Position numbers and translations under genes: made by a program | Assembly: GCA_029987115.1 (NCBI GenBank) | Contig: DALTWK010000001.1 | Location: 85,547 to 149,546, forward strand | Direction: 5' to 3' | DNA length: 64,000 bases | Source of the DNA: Methanocorpusculum sp. | Lineage (GTDB): Archaea > Halobacteriota > Methanomicrobia > Methanomicrobiales > Methanocorpusculaceae | In this document: positions 34,160-42,218 of the stretch, piece by piece | Layout: each line of letters starts with the position of its first letter | How positions within the stretch are numbered: the stretch's first letter is position 1 | The notes under the pieces: generated by a model | What the model was told of the DNA's origin: nothing | The model's database searches: none | Seen by the model: only the letters and a program-made list of their open reading frames with translations

Positions 34160-35513
34160 ACTGGAAATCTTCCGGCCGAAAGGAGTTGTCAGCGCAGATG
34201 AGATGCGGGCAATCGATAAAAATGCAGATGGATTCGGCAGCTTTGCATCCGACCGTATGGAGCGTGCTGGAAAAGCGTTAGCTGAAGCATTAAATACAGA
34301 AGGTGACAGTCACATCATCTTCCTCTGTGGTCCAGGAAACAATGGCGGCGACGGTTATGTTGCAGCACGATATCTGAAAGATAAGAAAGTCACTGTCGTT
34401 TCACTCGGCGCAAAGACACCCGAAGCAAAAGCAGCACTTTCCAAACTTAGAGACTCTGGAGTAGAAATAGAGACAGAAATCCCGAGACTCAACAAAGACG
34501 ATGTCATCGTCGACTGTCTATTAGGTACCGGCGCAAAACCGCCTTTGCGTGAACCTATGAAGAAACTGATAGATGCAGTGAACGCATCTGGCGCACGGAT
34601 TATTTCCTGTGACCTTGAGACCCCGGGCATCCACGCTGACCGCATTATCGCCTTCCACCTTGCAAAAAGCGAACGTGATGAAGTGTATCCAATCGGCATC
34701 CCGGAAGAAGCCGACATCTTCTGCGGCGAAGGCAATCTCCTGATTATCCCGAAAAAAGACGCAAATTCCCATAAAGGAGCTGGAGGTACGATTCTTGTCA
34801 TTGGAGGCGGACCGTATCAGGGAGCTCCGTTCCTTGCAGGAATCGCAGCACTTCGGGGAGGAGCCGATATTGTCCGTGTCGCAGCACCGGTCGATGGCTT
34901 TATGCCCGACCTCATCCTCGAACGCCTGCCGGGAACAAAGATTACCAAAGAACACGAGGTAAAACTCATCGCACTCGCCAAAATGGCTGACGTCGTCATC
35001 GCAGGGCCTGGTCTTGGAACAGACGAAGAATCGCTCGCAGTCGCGCGTACAGTTGTCGCCCATGCAAAACGTGCTGTAGTCGATGCCGACCTCCTGAGAA
35101 AACCGTTGCCGAAAGCACAAGATGCAACCATCTACACACCACATAAAGGCGAGTTCAGCCGCCTCTTTGGAACACTCCCAGAAACACTGAAAGAACAGGG
35201 ACTCGCAGTAATGGCGGCAGCAAAAGAGACAGGAGCTGTCATCCTTCTGAAAGGAAAAATCGACATCATCTCCGACGGGACCAAAGTTAAGTTCAATTCA
35301 TCTGGGTGTGCAGCCATGACCGTCGGCGGAACTGGTGATGTTCTTGCCGGCATCACTGGAGGATTGCTTGCCAGGATGAGTGCATTTCCCGCTGCATGCG
35401 CAGCAGCCTACGCTGAAGGAAAAATCGGTGAAAAAGCAGCCGAAACACTCGGAGACGGACTCATGGCATCCGACCTTCTGATAAAAATTGCGGAAATTCT
35501 CTGGAAGAGATAA
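34152..35513 (+). CDS. nnr: Bifunctional NAD(P)HX epimerase / ADP-dependent dehydratase
   Basis: 453 residues from the ATG at 34152. The N-terminal YjeF-type epimerase has MERAGKALAE and GPGNNGGDGYVAARYL; the C-terminal ribokinase-like dehydratase has GGTILVIGGGPYQGAPFLAG and the GTGDVLAGITGGLLA catalytic loop. Together they repair hydrated NADH and NADPH. The ATG chosen overlaps the CpXC gene by eight bases; a longer frame to 34113 lies within that gene. It ends the pyrD-pyrK-CpXC-CpXC-nnr operon. Confidence 0.92.
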   Translation: MSELEIFRPKGVVSADEMRAIDKNADGFGSFASDRMERAGKALAEALNTEGDSHIIFLCGPGNNGGDGYVAARYLKDKKVTVVSLGAKTPEAKAALSKLRDSGVEIETEIPRLNKDDVIVDCLLGTGAKPPLREPMKKLIDAVNASGARIISCDLETPGIHADRIIAFHLAKSERDEVYPIGIPEEADIFCGEGNLLIIPKKDANSHKGAGGTILVIGGGPYQGAPFLAGIAALRGGADIVRVAAPVDGFMPDLILERLPGTKITKEHEVKLIALAKMADVVIAGPGLGTDEESLAVARTVVAHAKRAVVDADLLRKPLPKAQDATIYTPHKGEFSRLFGTLPETLKEQGLAVMAAAKETGAVILLKGKIDIISDGTKVKFNSSGCAAMTVGGTGDVLAGITGGLLARMSAFPAACAAAYAEGKIGEKAAETLGDGLMASDLLIKIAEILWKR

Positions 35514-35647
35514 CTCCGCCAACTATTTTATACATCTTCAACCCAATAATATAGAGTTTACAGCTATCCAGCTGGATAAACAGATCAAAAGGAATGTGGC
35601 CGACATACAGGGAAAACCTACGGCTGAACCTTGAGGTGAATTCACAC

Positions 35648-36232
35648 ATGTCTAAATCAATGTATGGATACGTCCGTGATGCATGGAAGAAACCAGCAGC
35701 ATCCGGTGTCAAGAAACTCCTGTGGGAGAGAATGCAGACCTGGCGTAAGCAGGGATCTGTTGTCAGAATCGAACGCCCGACCCGTATCGACCGTGCACGG
35801 TCCTTAGGATACAAAGCAAAACAGGGCGTCATTGTTGCACGCGTTGCAATCCGCCGCGGTGGTCGTAGAAAGTCACGGTACATCCGTGGACGCAGAACCA
35901 ACCGTATGGGAATGCGCAAGGCAACCCCGGGAAAGAACCTGAAATCCATCGCAGAAGAGCGTGCACAGACCCGCTACCCGAACATGGAAGTCTTAAACTC
36001 CTACTGGGTTGGCGAAGACGGCAAGTGCAAGTACTTCGAAGTAATCCTTGTTGACCGTGCAGCACCGACTGTACTCGCAGACAAGAACCTCGCATGGGTC
36101 TCCACCACTCGCGGACGTGTCTACCGCGGAAAGACTTCCGCAGGCAGAAAGGGACGCGGACAGCACCACAGAGGATACGGCGCAGAAAAGTGCCGCCCGA
36201 GCATCCGCAGTCACAAGAACCAGGGTAAATAA
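35648..36232 (+). CDS. rpl15e: 50S ribosomal protein L15e
   Basis: 194 residues from the ATG at 35648, which follows a strong Shine-Dalgarno GAGGTGA about nine bases upstream. The protein begins MSKSMYGYVRDAWKKP and is rich in Arg and Lys throughout, with the L15e segments RPTRIDRARSLGYKAKQG and RGQHHRGYG. L15e is a large-subunit protein found in archaea and eukaryotes. It is the first gene of the superoperon with RNase P, proteasome and SBDS genes. A longer frame to 35594 is not supported. Confidence 0.96.
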   Translation: MSKSMYGYVRDAWKKPAASGVKKLLWERMQTWRKQGSVVRIERPTRIDRARSLGYKAKQGVIVARVAIRRGGRRKSRYIRGRRTNRMGMRKATPGKNLKSIAEERAQTRYPNMEVLNSYWVGEDGKCKYFEVILVDRAAPTVLADKNLAWVSTTRGRVYRGKTSAGRKGRGQHHRGYGAEKCRPSIRSHKNQGK

Positions 36233-36262
36233 CCCCGGTTCATCATTTTTCTTCAATTACCA

Positions 36263-36874
36263 ATGATAACCGACGCAGGCATATTTGTAAATGAGTCGGA
36301 ACCTTTTCTGCAAACACTTGACGCTCTCAAAACCGCAGGGTTTGCACGTGCTGTTGTATTCTCTGACATGAAAGGAGATACTACTCTCAACGGCATACGG
36401 ATATCCGGACGTACCGCAAAAGAACTGACCGCTACATCAAAACGAGTGAATAAATCCACGATTCTTATGGTGGATGTCGGCGATAACAGTTTCAACCGCA
36501 CGGCACTGACCACGAAGAACGTGAAGTTGCTTGCGGGTCTTGATGCACTGCCGAAAGCAGGATTCGACCACATCACCGCAAAAATGGCGCACGACAAAAA
36601 CATCGGTCTTGTCATTGAACTTGATAAAATCATCCACGGAAGAACGAGAAGACAGGCCCTCTCGCACTATGCTGATATCCTGAAACTCCAGCGGAAATAC
36701 CATTTCCCGCTTGTTATTGCATCGGGAGCAAAGTCCCCTCTCGAAGTCCGCAACATTCAGGAGACTATAGCACTCTGTAGCCTCTTCGGCATGGAACGTT
36801 CTGAAGTCTATCAGGCACTCAACGCACTGGAGGGGATTCTCACCCCAAAGAATGCAGTGGAGGTGGTAAAATGA
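36263..36874 (+). CDS. rnp3: RNase P protein component 3 (Rpp30)
   Basis: 203 residues with a TIM-barrel-like Rpp30 fold; the start MITDAGIFVNESEPFLQTL and C-terminal SGAKSPLEVRNIQETIALC match archaeal Rnp3. RNase P trims the 5-prime leaders of precursor tRNA; Rpp30 pairs with Pop5 on the RNA. It overlaps rnp2 (Pop5) by four bases, which supports the assignment. Confidence 0.9.
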   Translation: MITDAGIFVNESEPFLQTLDALKTAGFARAVVFSDMKGDTTLNGIRISGRTAKELTATSKRVNKSTILMVDVGDNSFNRTALTTKNVKLLAGLDALPKAGFDHITAKMAHDKNIGLVIELDKIIHGRTRRQALSHYADILKLQRKYHFPLVIASGAKSPLEVRNIQETIALCSLFGMERSEVYQALNALEGILTPKNAVEVVK

Positions 36875-37203
36875 GGCCACTTCCACCGACCCTCAGGGAA
36901 AACCGTAGATACATTCTCATAAAAATAGAAGGTGAAGGTGCCGAACCGACCCAGAAAGAAATCTACAAGGCAATTGCCGAATCTGTCACGGATCTTTTCG
37001 GCGATGTCGGTGCAGCCAAAATGCACCCGGCGGTCATCTGGTCAGAAGGAGCGTACGCCGTTGTCAGATGCAGCCGCGGAACCGAACGCGAAGTTACCGC
37101 AGCAATTGCATGCATCTCCCATATCGGCGGAAAACCACTCGTTTTTCGAACAGTACGCACATCGGGTACGATTCTCGGTGTGAAGAAAAGTATCACCAAT
37201 TGA
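36871..37203 (+). CDS. rnp2: RNase P protein component 2 (Pop5)
   Basis: 110 residues. The start MRPLPPTLRENRRYILIKIEGE and the VIWSEGAYAVVRCSRGTEREV strand-loop match archaeal Pop5, an RRM-like protein that helps RNase P RNA fold. It is paired with rnp3 and followed 43 bases later by the proteasome gene. Confidence 0.9.
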   Translation: MRPLPPTLRENRRYILIKIEGEGAEPTQKEIYKAIAESVTDLFGDVGAAKMHPAVIWSEGAYAVVRCSRGTEREVTAAIACISHIGGKPLVFRTVRTSGTILGVKKSITN

Positions 37204-37246
37204 GAAGAGATATCTTATCCTACGCGAAATAATATAGAAGGTAACC

Positions 37247-38092
37247 ATGCAGCCACAGCAATATCAGATGGGCGGATACGATCGTGCAATTACGATGTTT
37301 TCGCCTGACGGAAGGCTCTATCAGGTTGAATATGCCCGCGAAGCTGTCAAACGCGGAACCACTGCAGTCGGTATCAAATGCAAGACCGGCGTAGTCCTCC
37401 TCGTTGACAAACGCGTCGGCTCACGCCTGCTGGAACCATCGTCGATTGAAAAAATTTTCATTATCGACGAGCACATTGGCGTTGCATCCTCGGGTCTTGT
37501 CGGAGATGCACGCGCTTTAGTCGACCGTGCCAGAGTCGAGGCACAGATTAACCGCATCAGCTACGGCGAACCAATCGACGTAGAAACGCTTTCCAAGAAA
37601 CTCTGCGATCATATGCAGACCTACACCCTCTTCGGAGGAGCACGCCCGTACGGTACTGCTCTTCTCCTTGCTGGAGTCGACAACACACCAGAAGGACCGC
37701 ACTACCGTCTCTTCGAAACCGACCCGTCCGGAACTCTTCTTGAATACATGGCAACCGGTATCGGCATCGGAAGACAGGCAGTCATGAAACTTTTCGAAGA
37801 CGAGTACAAAGAAGGACTTTCAGCAGAGGAAGCAATTCAGCTTGGTCTCAAGGCACTCTACACGGCAACTGAAGGAAAGTTCGACATGAAAACCGTCGAA
37901 ATTGGTATCGCGGGAGAATACTCGAAGAAAAAATCCACCCCAAAGGTTTCCCAGACACCAGCAGGAACCACGTTTACCACACTCTCATTCAGAAAACTGA
38001 ACGAAGACGAAGTAAAAGCGGCAGTCGATAAATTCTCCAAGTCAAATAAAGACAAGAAAGAGAACAAAGACAAGAAAGAGAAGAAGGAATAA
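37247..38092 (+). CDS. psmA: Proteasome subunit alpha
   Basis: 281 residues, longer than the roughly 240 typical because of a Lys-rich tail (KSNKDKKENKDKKEKKE) after about residue 262. The 20S alpha signature YDRAITMFSPDGRLYQVEYAREAV is near residue 8, and the N-terminal MQPQQYQMGGYD forms the gate. It assembles into the outer rings of the 20S proteasome. A GAAGGTAACC ribosome-binding site precedes the ATG. Only two bases separate its stop from SBDS. Confidence 0.95.
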   Translation: MQPQQYQMGGYDRAITMFSPDGRLYQVEYAREAVKRGTTAVGIKCKTGVVLLVDKRVGSRLLEPSSIEKIFIIDEHIGVASSGLVGDARALVDRARVEAQINRISYGEPIDVETLSKKLCDHMQTYTLFGGARPYGTALLLAGVDNTPEGPHYRLFETDPSGTLLEYMATGIGIGRQAVMKLFEDEYKEGLSAEEAIQLGLKALYTATEGKFDMKTVEIGIAGEYSKKKSTPKVSQTPAGTTFTTLSFRKLNEDEVKAAVDKFSKSNKDKKENKDKKEKKE

Positions 38093-38093
38093 G

Positions 38094-38798
38094 ATGATTT
38101 CTCTTGACGATGCAGTTACCGCACGGCTGGAAACCCACGGCCTCAGATTCGAAATTCTGGTAGATCCAGAACTTGCAGACAAAATGCGCCACGGCGACGA
38201 ATCAATCGTTTTGGAAGATGCAGTTGCCGCCCTCCACATCTACGAAAACGCATCCCACGGCGACAAATCACCTGATGAGGATTTGCAGAAGGTTTTCAAG
38301 ACAACCAATTTCGAAGAAATTGCAAAGCAGATTATCCTGAAAGGGGAAATCCATCTGACCACAGAACAGAGAAGACATCTGACTGAAGACAAGAGACGCA
38401 GGGTCATTACTTACATCGCCCGCAATGCTGTAAACCCGCAGAGCGGACTTCCGCACCCGGTCACCCGCATCGAACTTGCACTTGAACAGGTCCGCGTCAA
38501 CTTCGATCCATTCCGTTCGGTTGATGATCTCGTAAAAGAAACCGTCAAGGCCTTACGCCCGATTCTCCCCATCCGTTTCGAAGAGCGCAGAATCGCAGCC
38601 AAGTTCCCGCTTGACTTTGCCGCAAAAGCCTACGGAGCAGTCGCAGGTGCTGCCTATGTCAATCTGGAAAAAAACGAGTGGCAGAACGACGGGTCCTGGA
38701 TTTGTGTGGTCACCATTCCGGCAGGTATGCAGGAAGAATTCTTCAACCTCTGCAACGGCGTTGCCAAGGGCGATGCACTGTTGAAGATTCTTGAATAA
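38094..38798 (+). CDS. Ribosome maturation protein SBDS
   Basis: 234 residues, the complete three-domain SBDS fold, starting MISLDDAVTARLETHGLRFEILVDPELADKMR with the family segment GEIHLTTEQRRHLTEDKRRR. In eukaryotes SBDS releases anti-association factor eIF6 from the 60S subunit; the archaeal protein likely acts similarly. It directly follows psmA. In many archaea rrp4, rrp41 and rrp42 come next; here L37Ae does. Confidence 0.93.
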   Translation: MISLDDAVTARLETHGLRFEILVDPELADKMRHGDESIVLEDAVAALHIYENASHGDKSPDEDLQKVFKTTNFEEIAKQIILKGEIHLTTEQRRHLTEDKRRRVITYIARNAVNPQSGLPHPVTRIELALEQVRVNFDPFRSVDDLVKETVKALRPILPIRFEERRIAAKFPLDFAAKAYGAVAGAAYVNLEKNEWQNDGSWICVVTIPAGMQEEFFNLCNGVAKGDALLKILE

Positions 38799-38878
38799 CT
38801 TCTTTTTACGTGTGATGACACGTAACTCTTAAATTAACTAAGAGCGAATATTGATAGATATTTCTGGAGAAATAGAAC

Positions 38879-39163
38879 ATGGCATCCAAGAGCAAACATG
38901 TAGCAAAGGGACGCGTTACCGGCAGTGCCGGACGTTTCGGCCCGAGATACGGTCGCTTTGGCCGTAAGCTTGTCAATGAAAGCGAAAAAATCTCCCGTGC
39001 AAAGCACCTCTGCCCGGTATGTGATACCGTTGCAGTCAAGCGTGTTGGAACTGGTATCTGGGAATGTAAGAAGTGCGGATACAAGTTCGCAGGTGGAGCA
39101 TACACCCCACAGACCCCATCCCTGAAGGTTGTCCTTCGCGCTATCGAGACGAAAGGAGCATAA
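38879..39163 (+). CDS. rpl37ae: 50S ribosomal protein L37Ae
   Basis: 94 residues. The zinc finger has C-P-V-C and C-K-K-C pairs (CPVCDTVAVKRVGTGIWECKKCGYKFAGG), preceded by the family start MASKSKHVAKGRVTGSAGRFGPRYG. It is a large-subunit protein. An AT-rich element upstream (about 38830-38845) may provide a local promoter. It comes before rpoP with five bases between. Confidence 0.95.
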   Translation: MASKSKHVAKGRVTGSAGRFGPRYGRFGRKLVNESEKISRAKHLCPVCDTVAVKRVGTGIWECKKCGYKFAGGAYTPQTPSLKVVLRAIETKGA

Positions 39164-39168
39164 GCCCA

Positions 39169-39300
39169 ATGGTCAGTTACAAGTGCGCCCGCTGTAAACA
39201 GATGGTGGAAATCGACACCAACGTCCGTTGCCCCTACTGTGGTCATCGGATTCTTTTCAAGACCCGCGGGGCCGGCACGAAAGTACTGAAAGCACGATGA
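39169..39300 (+). CDS. rpoP: RNA polymerase subunit P
   Basis: 43 residues, the usual size. The protein MVSYKCARCKQMVEI holds one CxxC, and CPYCGHRILFKTR the other, forming the zinc ribbon of Rpo12/RPB12. It is a small stabilising subunit of the archaeal RNA polymerase. The ATG at 39169 follows the L37Ae stop by five bases, and the stop overlaps the Brix gene start (ATGA at 39297). Confidence 0.95.
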   Translation: MVSYKCARCKQMVEIDTNVRCPYCGHRILFKTRGAGTKVLKAR

Positions 39301-39698
39301 CAATAGTCACCTCATCGCGCAAACCAACACCAGAAGTTCGGAAGCTGGCAAAGGAAATAGCATTTGCCTTAAGCTTCCCCTACGTTCAGCGGGGAAAAGC
39401 GGGACTTCGCGACTTTGGGGCTACAGACCCCAAAATTATTTTTCTCTCGGGTTCGAAGCGGAAAGGTCCGATCTTCGATCTGACAGTTAACGGAGACATC
39501 GTTTTTTCGATGCTGATTACCGACATAGTCATCACCGACCGCACAACCGAATTCCACAAAGGGTTTGTCACCCGTGAACAGGACCTCTATGACCTGCTTT
39601 CCCCACATCTTCCGATAACCCTTGACAAAGAAGCAGACGGCCCAATCTGCTTCTGCGGCACGCAGAAAAAGAACTATATGTTCCGAGTCATGGTATAA
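39297..39698 (+). CDS. Brix-domain ribosome biogenesis protein
   Basis: 133 residues from the ATG at 39297. The start MTIVTSSRKPTPEVRKLAKEIA matches archaeal Brix/Imp4-type proteins, with an internal RGKAGLRDFG and KGPIFDLTVNGDIVFSMLI. Imp4-like proteins bind rRNA during ribosome assembly. The archaeal protein is short because it holds only the core. It overlaps rpoP by four bases and is followed one base later by the Pcc1-like gene. Confidence 0.85.
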   Translation: MTIVTSSRKPTPEVRKLAKEIAFALSFPYVQRGKAGLRDFGATDPKIIFLSGSKRKGPIFDLTVNGDIVFSMLITDIVITDRTTEFHKGFVTREQDLYDLLSPHLPITLDKEADGPICFCGTQKKNYMFRVMV

Positions 39699-39699
39699 C

Positions 39700-39930
39700 A
39701 TGGACCACAGTGCAGAATTTACCTTCGAAACGCCGAACGCGGAACAGATATACCGAGCGCTTTCCCCGGAGCAGGGAAGCGACCCCGGAGAAAAATCCAT
39801 GGTGCAGCTATCCTGCAACGGAAACATCTTGAAACTCTCTGTCCATGCAGAAGATGTTTCTGCAATGCGGGCATCACTAAATATGTGGCTGCGCCTCATC
39901 AATGTATCCAACGAATTATTGGAGTTATAA
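39700..39930 (+). CDS. pcc1: KEOPS complex subunit Pcc1
   Basis: 76 residues starting MDHSAEFTFETPNAEQIYRALSPE and ending in an amphipathic helix (RASLNMWLRLINVSNELLEL), the compact Pcc1 fold. Pcc1 dimerises in KEOPS, which makes the t6A modification of tRNA. Position in the superoperon, between the Brix and prefoldin genes, agrees with archaeal gene order. The low length makes this call rest on pattern and context. Confidence 0.8.
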   Translation: MDHSAEFTFETPNAEQIYRALSPEQGSDPGEKSMVQLSCNGNILKLSVHAEDVSAMRASLNMWLRLINVSNELLEL

Positions 39931-39933
39931 AAA

Positions 39934-40305
39934 ATGGCAGCAAATCCCCAGGCGGGTCTTCCCCCGCAGATTCAGCAGCAGCTTGGAATGTTCCAGCAGC
40001 TTCAGCAGCAGTTACAGCAGATATCCTCTCAGAAGATGCAGTACGAAATGACCGTTCGTGAAACCAAACACGCAATCGAAGAGCTTGAAGGTGTCGCAGA
40101 CGATGCAAAGGTCTTCTCTTCCATCGGATCCGTCATGATTCAGAAAGATAAGGCTGGTGTCTTAACAGAACTCAACGACAAAGTCGAATCTCTGGGACTT
40201 CGCATCTCCTCTCTTGACAAGCAGGAAAAGGCAATGACTGCCAAAGCAACCCAGCTCCAGAAACAGATTCAGGAAGCAATCAACGGCGCAAAAGGCGCCC
40301 AGTAA
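39934..40305 (+). CDS. pfdB: Prefoldin subunit beta
   Basis: 123 residues, two long coiled-coil helices joined by a beta hairpin: a Gln-rich first helix (QIQQQLGMFQQLQQQLQQI), the hairpin around GSVMIQKDK, then a second coil ending in a short alanine/glycine tail. Prefoldin captures unfolded proteins for the thermosome. It ends the superoperon and is followed by T-rich terminators. Confidence 0.93.
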   Translation: MAANPQAGLPPQIQQQLGMFQQLQQQLQQISSQKMQYEMTVRETKHAIEELEGVADDAKVFSSIGSVMIQKDKAGVLTELNDKVESLGLRISSLDKQEKAMTAKATQLQKQIQEAINGAKGAQ

Positions 40306-40325
40306 TTTTTTATACCCCTTTTTTT
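40306..40325 (+). terminator. T-rich terminator after pfdB
   Basis: Two T-runs, six T at 40306-40311 and seven T at 40319-40325, directly after the pfdB stop. This is a typical archaeal intrinsic terminator and marks the end of the superoperon. Confidence 0.55.
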
Positions 40326-40451
40326 CAAGAATACCGAATCCGCCCTCTCGGGAATGATTATCGGAGAATAGAATTGAGAATTACTCCAGCACAATTTTTA
40401 CGTTTTTGAATAAAACTCACCACGTTCTCAAAAAACTGCTATCTTTCGTAC

Positions 40452-41030
40452 TTACAACTGAGAAGACGGCATATGTATATCGATTTCATCTGGGAGTTCA
40501 TCACAACCGCACAGTTTTCGGAGGAATTCAACGTACGCATTCAAATCTAACTCAGAAGAGGTAGAAAGAACTGAGAACATCACACATCCATCGGTGAAAC
40601 TGCAGTTCATCTGAACAAATCCTAAACGCTCATAGAAGGCAATTCTTCTCAGACGAGAGTGATTGTCTTCGGCCAACTCATCGGGAGATTCAACATTGAG
40701 AACTATGGTTTTTCCCGGATATTGTTTCATCAGATGATTCTGAATAATCTCTGAACCGATACCTTTTGAACGGATTTCCGGATTCACCGCAAGGAAATAG
40801 AGGAAAAGAAACTGTTCTGTTTCAATCACAAAAGAAAAACCAGCATAGAATTTTTTCCCCAAAATTTCCTCAGCATAATAGGTGGTAACTTTTGCACCTT
40901 CCATATGAATGGAGTACCAAAACAATTCATCCGGAATCTGTTCCTCCGGGGGAAACGCAATTCTGTACAAAGAAAGGAAATCCTGAAACTCTTTCGAATT
41001 ATCTTTCGCAACGATTGCAGTAAGATTCAT
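40452..41030 (-). CDS. GNAT-family N-acetyltransferase
   Basis: 192 residues from the ATG at 41030. The acetyl-CoA-binding segment is LYFLAVNPEIRSKGIGSEIIQNHL, followed by FYERLGFVQMN near the end of the fold. The acceptor cannot be inferred. An upstream extension to 41105 would run through a tRNA gene and is rejected. The start lies 16 bases after the last of three tRNA-Asp genes on the same strand, so the mRNA may be cut from a tRNA-containing transcript. Confidence 0.85.
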   Translation of the reverse strand: MNLTAIVAKDNSKEFQDFLSLYRIAFPPEEQIPDELFWYSIHMEGAKVTTYYAEEILGKKFYAGFSFVIETEQFLFLYFLAVNPEIRSKGIGSEIIQNHLMKQYPGKTIVLNVESPDELAEDNHSRLRRIAFYERLGFVQMNCSFTDGCVMFSVLSTSSELDLNAYVEFLRKLCGCDELPDEIDIHMPSSQL

Positions 41031-41046
41031 AGTAAAAACACAAAAG

Positions 41047-41119
41047 CGCCCAAGTCGGAATTCGAATCCGAGTCGCAGCCGTGACAGGGCTGCATGATAG
41101 GCCACTACACTACTTGGGC
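41047..41119 (-). tRNA. tRNA-Asp (GTC), copy nearest the GNAT gene
   Basis: 73 bases read on the minus strand: acceptor GCCCAAG/CTTGGGC, discriminator G, anticodon stem CAGCC/GGCTG with loop CTGTCAC (anticodon GTC), T-arm TCGGA-TTCGAAT-TCCGA. Identical to the copies at 41165 and 41283. Confidence 0.95.
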
Positions 41120-41164
41120 ATGAAACATCTCAGTCATTACACACAAATTGCTAGAAAAAGGAAG

Positions 41165-41237
41165 CGCCCAAGTCGGAATTCGAATCCGAGTCGCAGCCGT
41201 GACAGGGCTGCATGATAGGCCACTACACTACTTGGGC
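41165..41237 (-). tRNA. tRNA-Asp (GTC), middle copy
   Basis: Identical to the neighbouring copies. The spacer to each neighbour is 45 bases, so the repeat period is exactly 118 bases. Confidence 0.95.
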
Positions 41238-41282
41238 ATGAAACATCTCAGTCATTACACACAAATTGCTAGAAAAAGGAAG

Positions 41283-41355
41283 CGCCCAAGTCGGAATTCG
41301 AATCCGAGTCGCAGCCGTGACAGGGCTGCATGATAGGCCACTACACTACTTGGGC
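41283..41355 (-). tRNA. tRNA-Asp (GTC), copy nearest tRNA-Tyr
   Basis: Identical to the other two copies. It lies 24 bases downstream of tRNA-Tyr on the minus strand. Confidence 0.95.
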
Positions 41356-41379
41356 AAATTTGTGCGTCATTGAAAATGG

Positions 41380-41485
41380 TCCCGACTCCCGGAATCGAAC
41401 CGGGGACATCGCGGTAGCCGCGCAGTATGCCCGCAGGCATTTATCTTACTACAGCCGCGCACTCTACCTCCTGAGTTAAGTCGGG
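41380..41485 (-). tRNA. tRNA-Tyr (GTA) with a 33-base intron
   Basis: 106 bases on the minus strand; mature length 73. Acceptor CCCGACT pairs with AGTCGGG, discriminator A. Anticodon stem CGCGG/CCGCG; loop CTGTAG + A with anticodon GTA. The intron lies after position 37, at about 41416-41448, where archaeal tRNA introns usually are. T-arm CCCGG-TTCGATT-CCGGG. Confidence 0.9.
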
Positions 41486-41572
41486 AATGACTGCTTTAAT
41501 AAGAATGATGTCAGGAGATATAAACATATCGAAACACCAGATTAATACTTGGAAGACCTATTTTTATTCCAT

Positions 41573-41803
41573 ATGGGTGATACTGAAGGATTCGCAGTGG
41601 TCGGTTGCACCAAATGCAGACGCATTATGGTCGCTGACTTAACCTACGACACAAAGACCTGCCAGTGCGGTTACAAGATGAATCTGCACACAACAAAACT
41701 GCTCAGAATCTTTGCTTCCGCCGAAGAAGCGGGAGAATACGTTAGAAAACTGCAGGAATCAAAGAACACTGGATTCACCTGTGCTACTAAACTCATCAAA
41801 TAA
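41573..41803 (+). CDS. DUF1922-family zinc-ribbon protein
   Basis: 76 residues from the ATG at 41573. CTKC near residue 11 and CQCG further on are zinc-ribbon cysteines, and FAVVGCTKCRRIMVADL matches the DUF1922 family (a methanogen protein with a solved zinc-ribbon structure). The function is unknown. A TTG at 41549 would add eight residues and is close to the expected start of a TATA box at about 41517-41524, so the start is uncertain. Confidence 0.78.
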   Translation: MGDTEGFAVVGCTKCRRIMVADLTYDTKTCQCGYKMNLHTTKLLRIFASAEEAGEYVRKLQESKNTGFTCATKLIK

Positions 41804-41829
41804 GATTCAAAAAAAAATATTTTTTCCGC

Positions 41830-42093
41830 TTAATCAAGCGGAATTGCTTCCAGTGTGGATGCAATTTCCCATACCCGAGTACGCGCATGCATTGGAATAT
41901 TAGAGTCACTACTGACTTCATCAATCTTGGAAAGTGCAGATGCAGCACGCAGGCTGAGTGACTTCTTGCTATCGTTTAAAATCTTCAAAGTCTCGTCTGC
42001 TGCTCTGCGGATGTTCCGCGGAATAGTCGGATCGTCTATCATTGCCTGCAACATTGCAGAACACTGTTTAATCATATCTTCAGGGTTTGCCAT
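41830..42093 (-). CDS. UPF0147-family protein
   Basis: 87 residues, all helical. The sequence matches the archaeal UPF0147 family, with DDPTIPRNIRRAADE and the C-terminal NIPMHARTRVWEIASTLE. The family is small, conserved in Archaea and of unknown function. Its upstream region holds the ACATTTAG promoter arrangement, indicating an own transcript. It is convergent with the DUF1922 gene. Confidence 0.88.
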   Translation of the reverse strand: MANPEDMIKQCSAMLQAMIDDPTIPRNIRRAADETLKILNDSKKSLSLRAASALSKIDEVSSDSNIPMHARTRVWEIASTLEAIPLD

Positions 42094-42108
42094 ATTCTTC
42101 CCATCCCT

Positions 42109-42150
42109 CTAAATGTCTTACTCATGTTAGAGTTTCACTCCTATAAATAC
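42109..42150 (-). promoter_or_regulatory. Putative UPF0147 promoter with ACATTTAG element
   Basis: On the minus strand a TATA-like GTATTTATAG (42141-42150) is followed about 26 bases later by ACATTTAGAG (42116 down to 42107), 16 bases before the ATG at 42093. Confidence 0.45.
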
Positions 42151-42218
42151 TACCCTTCCGTTCTGACAACTATATCTATTCATGAGACAAACAGAATACA
42201 CACAATAGGGTGAATACC

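Larger units (their letters stand above)
41046..41355 (-). repeat. 118-bp tandem repeat unit of tRNA-Asp plus spacer
   Basis: Three tRNA genes and two identical 45-base spacers give about 2.6 copies of a perfect 118-base unit. Nothing in the spacers looks like a coding region or a strong TATA box; a T-rich stretch in the spacer (minus strand, CCTTTTTCTAG) may serve as a weak terminator. The perfect identity of the spacers suggests recent duplication. Confidence 0.9.

Noticed and set aside
41031..41105. A longer GNAT protein starting at 41105
   Set aside because: The extra codons run through a tRNA-Asp gene; the ATG at 41030 gives a normal start.
41046..41355. Regular repeats that could suggest a CRISPR array
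   Set aside because: The repeat is a 73-base tRNA-Asp gene and the spacers are identical, whereas CRISPR spacers differ.
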